From IMG/VR virus record IMGVR_UViG_3300032315_000260, positions 1 to 21,135 of that record: a stretch of DNA of 21,135 nt; one strand, given 5' to 3'. Positions 1 to 7,030 of this stretch are shown here, piece by piece (within the stretch, counting starts at the first letter, position 1; every line of letters begins with the position of its first letter). The DNA is from a virus. Made by a program: the position numbers and the translations under genes. The notes beneath the pieces were generated by a model. That model was given only the letters and a program-made list of their open reading frames with translations, did no database searches and was not told where the DNA came from.

Positions 1-975
1 AACAGAGACTGGGCTAAGACATTCTCAAACTCTTCGTTTGTAATTAGGCAGTGGGCTGCTGGTAAGGTTGACCCTGCTACGTTTAGCTGGTGGCTTGTCA
101 ATGGTGGTGGTGAAGAAGAGTTTATGAGGATTACAGAGAGTGGTGTAGGCGCTGCTGCTGTCAATGGCACTTCTCCTGACGCTATGGCACCGACCATGTC
201 TGATGGTTCTGCCACAGATTCTCCTTCTGTTTTTGCTAGTAGATATCAAAATGTTTTTAGTAATGAATCTTTGGTAAAAACATTTAATGCAAAACCTGCT
301 TGGAAACCTATAGTAGATGATGGTCTTAAGACTGTACAAAACTATAAGCTTGAGGGTGAAAGTCCTGAGTTTATGGAAGCTACACACCGTGCCGTTACTT
401 CGATGTTCATGGTTTCTCTTCCTGAGATTGACAAGGCACAGGATTCTATGAAGTCTTTCAATATTAAGAAACTTCTTGGTGACAAGACATTTTTGATTGC
501 AGATAGTATGTCTAAGTCTATGCCAGACAAGGGCATGGGTATGTACAATGTGATTAATACATACTCTAAAACTGCGGCAGCGGTTCTTGCTAATAACTTT
601 AAGATCCAGATGGAGGAACTTAAGGAAACAGAACTTGTTCCTTTCAATATTGAGATAGACCAAAATGGTAATGTTGAACTTGTGGTAAACCCTGAAGCAC
701 TTAGACTTGATACTAATCTTAAGAAGGCAATGGGTTCTTACAGATACGAAACACGAGCTAAAGGTTCGGTGGTTACTACTGAACAGGTTCCTACTGAGAC
801 AGATCCTAAGAAGATTCTGACTAACTATGTCTCTCTTCTTCAGGGTTCTAACGCTACTCAGGTCTTGGATATGGTGGAGTCTATGGCTGTTCTGGCAAGG
901 ACTAGCCGTAAGATCCCTGATAATGTAAAGCAAGGCAGAGATGCCCTTACAATCCTTCAGCAGAGTCTTCAGTAA
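1..975 (+). CDS. Internal virion protein, C-terminal part (partial)
   Basis: The frame is open from base 1, so the gene begins upstream of the window; 324 residues are visible. It reads NRDWAKTFSNSSFVIRQWAA at the edge, then a Ser/Ala/Gly-rich linker, then a mostly helical, Met- and Lys-rich region. No catalytic motif or membrane segment is evident. It stops at TAA 973-975, which overlaps the ATG of the virion lysin (TAATG). Lying directly before the lysin in the plus-strand virion module suggests the end of a large internal or ejected virion protein, as in T7-like phages. That role is inferred from context; no family is recognised from sequence. An inner ATG at 124 exists, but the open frame upstream shows it is not the start. 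Confidence 0.7.
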   Translation, partial: NRDWAKTFSNSSFVIRQWAAGKVDPATFSWWLVNGGGEEEFMRITESGVGAAAVNGTSPDAMAPTMSDGSATDSPSVFASRYQNVFSNESLVKTFNAKPAWKPIVDDGLKTVQNYKLEGESPEFMEATHRAVTSMFMVSLPEIDKAQDSMKSFNIKKLLGDKTFLIADSMSKSMPDKGMGMYNVINTYSKTAAAVLANNFKIQMEELKETELVPFNIEIDQNGNVELVVNPEALRLDTNLKKAMGSYRYETRAKGSVVTTEQVPTETDPKKILTNYVSLLQGSNATQVLDMVESMAVLARTSRKIPDNVKQGRDALTILQQSLQ

Positions 976-2027
976 TGGCCCTGTTGAAACCAGAAGTTCA
1001 GGGAGTAACAACTAATGCAACAGTACAGACTCCTCCTGTTGCGGTAGATCCTCAGGATATCTACAATCTAGGGACATCTGTTAAGACTTTGCTCGACAAG
1101 GTTACTGTCATGGACAAGGTTATAGACCCTGAGACAAAGGATCTTATTGAGCCTAGGATTACCCCCTCTGTACCAGATTCAGGTCTGTCTCCCCAAGCAC
1201 AGGGCTTTCTTGATGCTATTGCTAGTGCTGAAGGTACTGGTGGTGACTACAACATTATTGTCGGTGGTCAGAAATTTGAGGGTTATGAAGAGCATCCTAA
1301 CATCGTAGGTCTTGTTACAAAGGCTGGCTCTAGTACAGCCGCTGGTAAGTACCAGATTACAAAGCAGACATGGGATTACCTAAAGGGTAAGTACGATGAC
1401 CTTGGTCCCTTTGATCCCGCTAATCAGGACAAGGCTGCTTTCTACCTTGCCAAGGAAAGATATAAGAGAGGAACAAAAGGCAGAGACCTTGAGGCAGATC
1501 TTATGGCAGGGAATACCCAGTTTCTAAGAGAAGCCCTTCAGAAAACTTGGACTGGTATTGTGGTGAATAAAGATTTTGAGAAAACTGTTGCGGGTAATAT
1601 CAGGTCTAGAACGACTACAGTTCTGAAGCCTGTGGGGTTTACCACTATCAAGTATACCAATCAAGATGCTACCAGAAACAAACCTGTGGCTTTTGAACTT
1701 GAGGCAAAGCTTGACTCTGCTATCACAGAAGTCTTGGGTGTGGGGTACACAGTAGAGGTATTTTCTGGTGGTCAGGATGAAGAGAAGACAGGTTCTGTCC
1801 GTCATAACGTAGACAAAGAAGGTGCTGGTCTTGCTGCGGATGTCAAGATCTATGATCGTGAAGGAAAGCAAGTAAAGGACCGTAAGACTTTGGATAAGCT
1901 CAGAGACTTCTGGTTACAGAACGACTACGGATCAGTCGGTACGTACATGGGAGAGGCTGGTATGCACTTCGACGTATGGACTAAAGATAAACTACAACCC
2001 GGTATGGGTTCTACTTGGAGGTACTAA
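975..2027 (+). CDS. Two-domain virion lysin: lysozyme-like plus M15-like peptidase
   Basis: The protein has 350 residues. Residues about 72-195 look like a lysozyme/transglycosylase fold: IASAEGT with likely catalytic Glu86, then AAGKYQITKQTWDYL, and QDKAAFYLAKERYK, the pattern of GH104/lambda-R-like enzymes. Residues about 235-350 carry an M15 (VanY-like) metallopeptidase signature: SVRH (His277), GAGLAADV (Asp289) and MHFDVW (His331), the three expected zinc ligands. So it should cut both glycan strands and peptide cross-bridges. There is no signal peptide; the N-terminal 70 residues are Pro/Thr-rich. It lies next to an internal virion protein and has no holin beside it, so a virion-borne lysin used at genome entry is more likely than the lysis endolysin, though the latter is possible. 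Start ATG 975 is coupled to the upstream stop. Confidence 0.8.
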   Translation: MALLKPEVQGVTTNATVQTPPVAVDPQDIYNLGTSVKTLLDKVTVMDKVIDPETKDLIEPRITPSVPDSGLSPQAQGFLDAIASAEGTGGDYNIIVGGQKFEGYEEHPNIVGLVTKAGSSTAAGKYQITKQTWDYLKGKYDDLGPFDPANQDKAAFYLAKERYKRGTKGRDLEADLMAGNTQFLREALQKTWTGIVVNKDFEKTVAGNIRSRTTTVLKPVGFTTIKYTNQDATRNKPVAFELEAKLDSAITEVLGVGYTVEVFSGGQDEEKTGSVRHNVDKEGAGLAADVKIYDREGKQVKDRKTLDKLRDFWLQNDYGSVGTYMGEAGMHFDVWTKDKLQPGMGSTWRY

Positions 2028-2296
2028 TGGTTGAATATAGAGGTGAAAAGTTTGCTGGATATAATAAACCTAAGCGTACACCTAATGCTTCTAAGTCTCA
2101 TGCAGTACTGGCTAAAGAGGGTGACAAGGTAAAGCTTATCCGGTTTGGTCAGCAGGGTGTCTCAGGTTCTCCCAAGAAGGCTGGTGAGTCTGAGTCTTAC
2201 CGTAAGCGCAGAGAAAGCTTCAAGGCCAGACATGCCAAGAATATCTCCAAGGGCAAGATGAGCGCGGCTTTTTGGGCAAACAAAGTGAAATGGTGA
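2027..2296 (+). CDS. Conserved small phage protein of unknown function
   Basis: The protein has 89 basic residues. ATG 2027 is chosen because GGAGGT (2017-2022) stands 4 nt before it and TAATG couples it to the lysin; an in-frame TTG at 2015 lacks such support. Visible motifs are YRGEKFAGYNKPKRTPN, SHAVLAKEGDKVKLIRFGQQ and a C-terminal AAFWANKVKW. From memory this matches a small protein seen in many marine podoviruses and myoviruses, often near structural or packaging genes, with no known function. The Lys/Arg content (SYRKRRESFKARHAKN) suggests nucleic-acid or virion contact, which is inference. Confidence 0.85.
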   Translation: MVEYRGEKFAGYNKPKRTPNASKSHAVLAKEGDKVKLIRFGQQGVSGSPKKAGESESYRKRRESFKARHAKNISKGKMSAAFWANKVKW

Positions 2297-2299
2297 AGG

Positions 2300-3007
2300 A
2301 TGGGTAAGATAAAGAAGGAAGGCACAAGCCGTAGGAAGCCTTCCAAGTTTGACGGTAGTAAGCCAGCCATTATCCTCTTGCCTAAGACACAGATGCAAGG
2401 GGAGTATATTAAAGCCCTGAAGAACAGTGAACAGGTAATTGTTCTGGGTCCAGCAGGTACAGGTAAGACTTATATTGCTTCTGTCTTTGCTGCAAGTCTG
2501 TATCAGACAAAGACTATCGATAAGATTATTCTAACAAGACCTAACGTAGGGGCCAGTAAGTCTATTGGTTATTTCCCCGGTTCATTAGAAGAGAAGATGT
2601 CTCCTTGGATGGCACCTGTTATTGATGTCCTAAACAAGACACTTACTCCAGCAGTTGTAGAAATTGCTATTAAGAATAAGAATATTGAGATCATACCTTT
2701 TGAGACTATGAGAGGCAGATCATTTGAGAATGCTTTTATTATTCTTGACGAAGCCCAGAACACAACGCCTCATGAAATAAAGATGTTTCTGACAAGAGTT
2801 GGGGAGAACTCTAAGGTTCTGCTTAACGGGGATGTCTCACAGTCAGACATTCAAGAGACATCAGGTCTTAGTAAAACAATTATGATGGTCAAGAAGCACT
2901 GTCTTCCTGTTCCAATCATTGAGTTTACCATAGATGATGTGGTCAGATCACCTCTGTGTAAGATGTGGATTGAGGCTTTCATAGCGGAGGAGAAAAAGCG
3001 TGGTTAA
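2300..3007 (+). CDS. phoH: PhoH-like P-loop ATPase
   Basis: The protein has 235 residues. The Walker A motif GPAGTGKT lies at 50-57 and Walker B FIILDEAQN at 147-154, with LTRPNVGASKSIG and FETMRGRSFENAFI between them, all typical of PhoH. The length matches the single-domain phage form. PhoH genes are common auxiliary genes of marine phages. They were first linked to phosphate starvation in bacteria, but the phage function is not settled and RNA-related ATPase activity has been suggested. It sits in the late virion operon, 3 nt after the previous stop, and its own end overlaps the next tiny gene by 8 nt. The start ATG 2300 has only weak Shine-Dalgarno support (AGG is too close), so translation may depend on coupling. 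Confidence 0.93.
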   Translation: MGKIKKEGTSRRKPSKFDGSKPAIILLPKTQMQGEYIKALKNSEQVIVLGPAGTGKTYIASVFAASLYQTKTIDKIILTRPNVGASKSIGYFPGSLEEKMSPWMAPVIDVLNKTLTPAVVEIAIKNKNIEIIPFETMRGRSFENAFIILDEAQNTTPHEIKMFLTRVGENSKVLLNGDVSQSDIQETSGLSKTIMMVKKHCLPVPIIEFTIDDVVRSPLCKMWIEAFIAEEKKRG

Positions 3008-3131
3008 AGGTCTATATGCTAACATTAATGCCAAGCGTAAAGCTGGCAAGAAGATGAGAAAGAAGGGTGAGAAAGGCGCACCTACGGATAAAGCCTTTAA
3101 GGATGCTGCTAAGACAGCTAAAAAGAAATGA
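3000..3131 (+). CDS. Tiny Lys-rich conserved phage protein (43 aa)
   Basis: GTG 3000 starts inside the end of phoH, with AGCGGAGGAG (2983-2992) 7 nt before it as ribosome binding site. The peptide begins MVKGLYANINAKRKAGKKMR and ends DKAFKDAAKTAKKK; about a third of residues are lysine or arginine. The pattern KGLYANIxxKRxx...GAPTxKAFKxAAKTAKKK is one I recall from many marine phages, which supports a real gene despite its size and non-ATG start. Function is unknown. High positive charge and the virion-module location suggest a packaged or DNA-contacting peptide (inference). The stop TGA overlaps ATGATG of the next frame. Confidence 0.75.
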   Translation: MVKGLYANINAKRKAGKKMRKKGEKGAPTDKAFKDAAKTAKKK

Positions 3132-3172
3132 TGAAAACAACTAACACTGGTGATTTAAGAAGGAGTTCAGTG

Positions 3173-3337
3173 ATGCCCGGTAAAGGTCAGCTTTATAAGA
3201 AGAAGATGAAGCACGGTGGTAAAGAAGAAATGTCCGAGATGAAGGGCGGTAAGTACCGTGGTGGTATGAAGGAAGAGATGGCTGAAATGAAGGCCATGAA
3301 GAAGAAGTCTAAGGCTAAAAAGAAGGCCAAGAAGTAA
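3173..3337 (+). CDS. Tiny Lys/Met-rich basic protein (54 aa)
   Basis: ATG 3173 is preceded by AAGGAG (3159-3164) at a spacing of 8 nt, so it is chosen over the in-frame ATG 3128, which overlaps the previous stop but has no clear Shine-Dalgarno. From 3128 the product would be 69 residues. The protein begins MPGKGQLYKKKMKHGGKEEM, repeats a 'GGK(Y)...EEM(S/A)EMK' unit twice, and ends in a Lys-Ala tail. It is almost certainly disordered or a single charged helix. It belongs to a run of small Lys-rich late genes and may be packaged with DNA (inference). The stop TAA overlaps the next ATG (TAATG). Confidence 0.65.
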   Translation: MPGKGQLYKKKMKHGGKEEMSEMKGGKYRGGMKEEMAEMKAMKKKSKAKKKAKK

Positions 3338-3510
3338 TGGCTAAGAAGCCTACAAAGAAAGAAAAGAAAATTTCTAAGGTTATGAAGGAATTTAAGGAGG
3401 GTACACTACACTCTGGTAAAAATCCTAAGGGACCTAAGAAGGCAAAGGTTGTAAAGAATAAGAAACAGGCAATTGCAATTGCCCTTAGTGAAGCTAGAAA
3501 GGTAAAGTGA
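3337..3510 (+). CDS. DUF6496-like small basic protein (57 aa)
   Basis: The ATG overlaps the previous stop (TAATG at 3335-3339). The 57-residue product has the core KVMKEFKEGTLHSG followed by VVKNKKQAIAIALSEARKVK. 'VMxEFKxGxLxSGs...v.nrkQAIAIALSEA' is the hallmark of a small family (DUF6496 as I recall it) found widely in phages and bacteria; no function is established. It is highly basic and mostly helical at the C-terminus. Its place among other tiny Lys-rich late proteins suggests an abundant virion or DNA-associated role, which is not shown. Confidence 0.8.
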   Translation: MAKKPTKKEKKISKVMKEFKEGTLHSGKNPKGPKKAKVVKNKKQAIAIALSEARKVK

Positions 3511-3511
3511 T

Positions 3512-4516
3512 ATGGCAAAAAATCCAGTAAAGAAGAAGCCTCCTGCAAAGAAGGTACCTAGAGCCGCTAAAGATCTTAAGCCGGGAGATTCTAGAGCATC
3601 GTACCTTAAGAAGGCTACTGAAAAGAAAGCAAAGCCTCCGTCAGGTACACTGACAGATAGGATGGGAGAGGCTAAGTCTCGTCCTAATAAGGGTCTTCCT
3701 GCAAGAGTTGATAAGTCTAGAGGTAATCTGAACAGAGCTAATCCTCCCAAGGAAATTAGAATGGGTGGTCAGGGTGGTACAGGTAGGTCTCTGACAAGGG
3801 CTGCTTACTTGGACAAGTTCAAGCCTGTACCGCTTGGTGATAGACCTGCCCTTCTGTCTGGTCCTAAGGTAAAGGGCGGTGGCGTTGGTAACGCTCTGGC
3901 AAGAGGTGCTTTCCGTGCTGTTGGTGGTCCTGCTACCATGCTTGTCTCTATGACTACAGAAGCTGGTTCCGGTTCTGATAAGCCGTCAGGTAAGTTGTTC
4001 TCCCCGTCACAGAACAGGGCTGCTGGCAAGGGTAATCCTAAGACTGTTAATCCCTATAAGAAAAGGAAAGATGTTGTAGGCAGAAACCCCAACGAAGGTA
4101 TGGGTGTACCTTCAGCTAAGTCTGCTGCTTCAGCTAAAGCCGCTGTAGCCCGTGACTCTTACTTTACAGATGTCCCTTCTTATACGGGTACAAAAAAGAG
4201 TGGTTCTTATTTTAAGGATGTCCCTTCTTATACGGGTACAAAAAAGAGTGGTTCTTATTTTAAGGATGTCCCTTCTTATACGGGTGTTAAGCCATCTGTT
4301 AGTACAGCTAATGCTAGTGAATTTAAGAAAAAGAATCTGAAGGCTAACCAAAAGGTTGGTAAGAAGGTTATGGCTTCTGAGTCTACGGCAAAAGCCCCCA
4401 AGGCTCCGTCCTTTAAGGGTAACTGGACTGGTGCTACGCCTACTGAGATGCAGAAGAAGGGTGGGCAAAGAATTAAGAGGCCCAATCTCTTGAGCCTCTT
4501 TAGGGGTAAGCGATAA
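3512..4516 (+). CDS. Large basic low-complexity protein with 16-residue repeats
   Basis: The protein has 334 residues and no recognised domain. The first 100 residues are Lys/Arg/Pro-rich (MAKNPVKKKPPAKKVPRAAK). The middle (about 120-150) has a Gly/Ala segment. Residues 216-258 hold nearly three copies of SYFKDVPSYTGTKKSG, and the C-terminus is again Lys-rich. It is probably disordered and DNA- or capsid-binding. It is the last gene of the plus-strand virion module in this window and follows three tiny Lys-rich genes that share its N-terminal style. Candidate roles are a DNA-condensing or minor capsid protein; this is inference from charge and context. Start ATG 3512 lies 1 nt after the previous stop. 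Confidence 0.75.
   Translation: MAKNPVKKKPPAKKVPRAAKDLKPGDSRASYLKKATEKKAKPPSGTLTDRMGEAKSRPNKGLPARVDKSRGNLNRANPPKEIRMGGQGGTGRSLTRAAYLDKFKPVPLGDRPALLSGPKVKGGGVGNALARGAFRAVGGPATMLVSMTTEAGSGSDKPSGKLFSPSQNRAAGKGNPKTVNPYKKRKDVVGRNPNEGMGVPSAKSAASAKAAVARDSYFTDVPSYTGTKKSGSYFKDVPSYTGTKKSGSYFKDVPSYTGVKPSVSTANASEFKKKNLKANQKVGKKVMASESTAKAPKAPSFKGNWTGATPTEMQKKGGQRIKRPNLLSLFRGKR
4157..4285 (+). repeat. 48-bp tandem repeat, 2.7 copies, inside a CDS
   Basis: Units start at 4157, 4205 and 4253; the third stops after 33 nt. Unit 2 and the partial unit 3 are identical over that length. Unit 1 differs by three bases (TAC for TAT; ACA for AAG). The unit is exactly 16 codons, so copy-number change keeps the frame. 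Near-identity at synonymous positions indicates recent expansion by slippage or unequal recombination. Confidence 0.95.
4475..4501. terminator. Possible weak hairpin at the convergent gene junction
   Basis: AAGAGGC (4475-4481) pairs with GCCTCTT (4494-4500) around a 12-nt loop, inside the last codons of the plus-strand gene. A second small inverted repeat, GATTAA-ACA-TTAATC (4533-4547), follows in the 25-nt gap between the convergent genes. Neither has a proper U-tract, so termination here is only suggested by position. Confidence 0.3.
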
Positions 4517-4541
4517 TTCTTCCTACGTCAGTGATTAAACA

Positions 4542-4793
4542 TTAATCATCTGGGAAAGCGTACAATTTATTCATAAGTCTTTCTTTGGCTAAGGTAAGAA
4601 GCAGATAGACTTCTTCAGGACTAAAGTCCTCAGACCAAGAGATCTTAAAATGATCCCCGTGCCAGCCAACAAGTATAAGATTGTCGTAGTTACCCATACC
4701 TTCCTTTAGCAGATCATCTGCTGTAACCCCCGGAGTTTCCTCTGGGGGTTTTTCTTTCTGTACAAGCTTAAAGATCTTTGGTTCATCAGTCAT
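4542..4793 (-). CDS. Small phage protein of unknown function
   Basis: The protein has 83 residues. ATG at 4793 follows AAGGA at 8 nt spacing, 10 nt after the RNR stop, so it is the promoter-distal gene of the minus-strand block. The N-terminus (MTDEPKIFKLVQKEKPPEET) is polar. The C-terminal half, NLILVGWHGDHFKISWSEDFSPEEVYLLLTLAKERLM, looks like a small alpha/beta unit of a kind common in phage hypothetical proteins. No catalytic motif is visible. The frame is intact and the codon use resembles its neighbours. Confidence 0.75.
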   Translation of the reverse strand: MTDEPKIFKLVQKEKPPEETPGVTADDLLKEGMGNYDNLILVGWHGDHFKISWSEDFSPEEVYLLLTLAKERLMNKLYAFPDD

Positions 4794-4803
4794 TAGTGAT
4801 TCC

Positions 4804-6735
4804 TTACGTTAGGTCTACAATTTCACAGGCACCAGCAGTACAAGCAACAGTCTGGCTGGCTTTGGTAGTGTCTTCCTTCTCGTAGTCAGACAGCCTTGAC
4901 CAGTCGATAGTCTCAGGCATCTTGGCAAGAAGGGTCTGGTACTCTTCCTCAGAACAGTCCTCATACGGGGCTTGCTTGTAGATATGATCTGAGTGAGGAA
5001 GGAACGAAAGACCAGAAGCAATATCAAAGTTTGAGTATAGCCATGCCCCTACGTTAACCCATTCGTCAGGCTTAACAGAGACAGTGATCGAAGGCTTATG
5101 CTCACACCAGAACATGGCATAGATCTTCCAGAGGTTGAGGTGATCTTCTGCCTCAAGGTCATGCCTTGTCATTGCCCCATCAGGAGCTTTTACAGGGAAA
5201 CTGAACACAGTGGTATGGTCAGGCTTCATAATATCAGGCTCATTAGGGATACCCATGTCCTTCATGAACTGGGTAATCGGGTCCTTGTTATCCCCACGGA
5301 CACGGCGAGTGTAGTACGTGTTATGCCGGGGATGGATACCAGAGGCAGAGTCAACAAGCTGAGACACAGTACCTGAGGGCTTTACACAGGTAATGGCAGT
5401 AGACCTAGGGATACCAAGCTTGTCAGCCCAGATTGCGTTGGTATTAATCGCTGCATTCTTCAGGGCTGTCAGGGCCATAGGGAGCTTGCCTAGAGGGTTT
5501 GTCCCATTGAGGATGTCATGGTCCATGATACCTGTAAGACTGACTCCAAGGAGCCTCTCCTCTTCAGTATTCCTAGTCCAGATCTTCCTCAGGTAGGGGA
5601 AGTAGGTATAGGTAGCCTGAATTGTACCAAGGATAGTGGCAAGCTTTACCTTACGTTCGATATCAGTAAGGGTATCATTAGCCCTGACAACAACCTCAGT
5701 AAGGTTACAGAACTGGTACGGCCTAAGGATAATCTCTGAGCAAGGGTTAGTACCAAACTCATGGTTAGGATCACGCCGTTCGTTCTTACCAGTATGCTTC
5801 TGTGCTGCAACCCGGGAGAACATGCCGCGCTCACCAGTACCAGAGTCAACAAGGCTGGCCCATTCGTGAAGGAAGGTAGAGGCATCAGGCTTCTCAGTAT
5901 AGGCGACAGAGTTGTTAGCCAAGGACCTCTGAGGATTAGTTTCCCAGAACTGACCAGTCTTGGCGTTACGCATACGATCATCAGAGAGGTTGGACAAGGA
6001 GATCATGGCAGACCTACGGACTCCACCGACAACCACAACCTCACCGATCTTACACATGATGTCATGGCACTCAAGAGAGTTGAGCTTACGACCAGTGGCA
6101 TTACGGAAGACAGAACAGACAAAGCGGAAGAGCTGATCAAGAGGTTCAGGACCAGAGGCACGGCCACCAAAGACATTCAGTCTAGAACCAGCAGGGCGTA
6201 CCTTGGACATATCCCACTTGGGGATCTCGCCAGAGTACAGCAGAGAGATAAGCTGACGAAGAGCCTTGGCCCAACCTTCCTTGCTATCTGAGACAGAGAT
6301 GATTGTCTGGGAATCAAACATCTTCTCAGGTACTTCAGGAAGCTTAGAGACATACTGACGTTCGACACTGAAGCCCACACCAGTACCACACATCAGGATA
6401 AACATCGCCTCATCAAAGGACTTCATGTCATCTACGGGGAGGTACGAACAGTTATAGGCACAGGTGTTATCCCGTTCCAAGGCACGGCCAGCAGTCATCA
6501 TGGCCCGCATACTGGGCATGATCTCAAGGTTAAGGATGGCATTGCGAATGGCAATGTTAGTCTCAACAGCCTCTTCTGTCTCAGGCATCTTGGGATAGAC
6601 TACGTTCTCCATGAACCTGTCAACAGTTTCTTCCCAAGCTTCTCTACGGTTCTCTTTTTCAATCCATCTGGAGTACCTAGACTTGTGGATGAAAGCCTGA
6701 TAGTCAGTTGGAAGGGTCATCATATTCGTATACAT
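4804..6735 (-). CDS. nrdJ: Adenosylcobalamin-dependent (class II) ribonucleoside-triphosphate reductase, monomeric type
   Basis: The protein has 643 residues and converts ribonucleotides to deoxyribonucleotides with a B12-derived thiyl radical. The motif NPCSEI at 330-335 supplies the radical cysteine (Cys332), Asn330 and Glu334. Cys343 lies 11 residues further on, the same spacing as C408/C419 in the Lactobacillus leichmannii enzyme. Its redox partner is probably Cys96 in NTCAYNCSY. The C-terminal tail carries CTAGAC (Cys632/Cys637), the CX4C pair re-reduced by glutaredoxin or thioredoxin. MSKVRPAGSRLNVFGGRASG and VGGVRRSAMIS are family motifs. It is shorter than the 739-residue bacterial enzyme and no NrdA/NrdB pair is present. 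The start MYTNMM is supported by AAGGA 7 nt upstream. The gene needs host cobalamin; a phage glutaredoxin is encoded nearby. Confidence 0.95.
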   Translation of the reverse strand: MYTNMMTLPTDYQAFIHKSRYSRWIEKENRREAWEETVDRFMENVVYPKMPETEEAVETNIAIRNAILNLEIMPSMRAMMTAGRALERDNTCAYNCSYLPVDDMKSFDEAMFILMCGTGVGFSVERQYVSKLPEVPEKMFDSQTIISVSDSKEGWAKALRQLISLLYSGEIPKWDMSKVRPAGSRLNVFGGRASGPEPLDQLFRFVCSVFRNATGRKLNSLECHDIMCKIGEVVVVGGVRRSAMISLSNLSDDRMRNAKTGQFWETNPQRSLANNSVAYTEKPDASTFLHEWASLVDSGTGERGMFSRVAAQKHTGKNERRDPNHEFGTNPCSEIILRPYQFCNLTEVVVRANDTLTDIERKVKLATILGTIQATYTYFPYLRKIWTRNTEEERLLGVSLTGIMDHDILNGTNPLGKLPMALTALKNAAINTNAIWADKLGIPRSTAITCVKPSGTVSQLVDSASGIHPRHNTYYTRRVRGDNKDPITQFMKDMGIPNEPDIMKPDHTTVFSFPVKAPDGAMTRHDLEAEDHLNLWKIYAMFWCEHKPSITVSVKPDEWVNVGAWLYSNFDIASGLSFLPHSDHIYKQAPYEDCSEEEYQTLLAKMPETIDWSRLSDYEKEDTTKASQTVACTAGACEIVDLT

Positions 6736-6874
6736 CTTTTATCCTTAGTTTTTTACGTATGTATTCTTTATCAGATTCTTTTATTCGTTGTCTATACTTA
6801 TCATCAGACAGTTCCCGTGCATACGGGTTCCTGTCTTTAGGTTTCTTCTGAAAGGTTTTCTCTCTCCAGCCCAT
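6704..6874 (-). CDS. Small charged protein of unknown function (56 aa)
   Basis: ATG at 6874 opens a 56-residue frame beginning MGWREKTFQKKPKDRNPYAR and ending VYEYDDPSN. It overlaps the end of the upstream 60-residue gene by 38 nt and the start of RNR by 32 nt, in different frames, like other coupled genes here. It is rich in Lys, Arg, Asp and Tyr and mostly helical. The pattern (G/S)WREKTFxKKPKDxNPY resembles small phage proteins I recall next to nucleotide-metabolism genes, but I cannot name a family. It fills what would otherwise be a 100-nt gap. Confidence 0.65.
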   Translation of the reverse strand: MGWREKTFQKKPKDRNPYARELSDDKYRQRIKESDKEYIRKKLRIKDVYEYDDPSN

Positions 6875-7019
6875 TGTCGATCTCTTTAAGTTTATCCAGT
6901 TGAGCTAAGATGACATCTTCAAACCTATCATAAAACTCTTCTGGATCTATGTCAAGAATTTCAATCAACTCAATGAGAAAGAACCTGTCAAGGATAAGTT
7001 GCTTAAGATCGAACGACAT
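6837..7019 (-). CDS. Small acidic protein of unknown function (60 aa)
   Basis: The frame has 60 residues, beginning MSFDLKQLILDRFFLIELIE with an acidic middle (DIDPEEFYDRFEDVI), and should be all helical. ATG at 7019 lies 11 nt after the stop of the metallophosphoesterase, with only a weak GAG element upstream. The pattern 'LIELIEILDIDPEEFYDRFEDVI' recalls small helical adaptor-like proteins common in T7-like phages; no function can be given. It overlaps the next gene by 38 nt. Confidence 0.65.
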   Translation of the reverse strand: MSFDLKQLILDRFFLIELIEILDIDPEEFYDRFEDVILAQLDKLKEIDNGLERENLSEET

Positions 7020-7030
7020 CGCACACTCGT

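Noticed and set aside
25-1011. Long open frame on the minus strand (328 codons) opposite the virion protein
   Set aside because: It is antisense to a frame that is open through the window edge and coupled to the lysin. Its protein is Cys/Arg/His-rich without any domain, a typical codon shadow.
3128-3172. Upstream start for the Lys/Met-rich gene
   Set aside because: ATG 3128 overlaps the previous stop but has no Shine-Dalgarno, while ATG 3173 has AAGGAG at 8 nt; the longer form remains possible.
5761-6291. 176-codon plus-strand frame inside the RNR gene
   Set aside because: It lies fully antisense to conserved class II RNR motifs and has no recognisable sequence or ribosome binding site.
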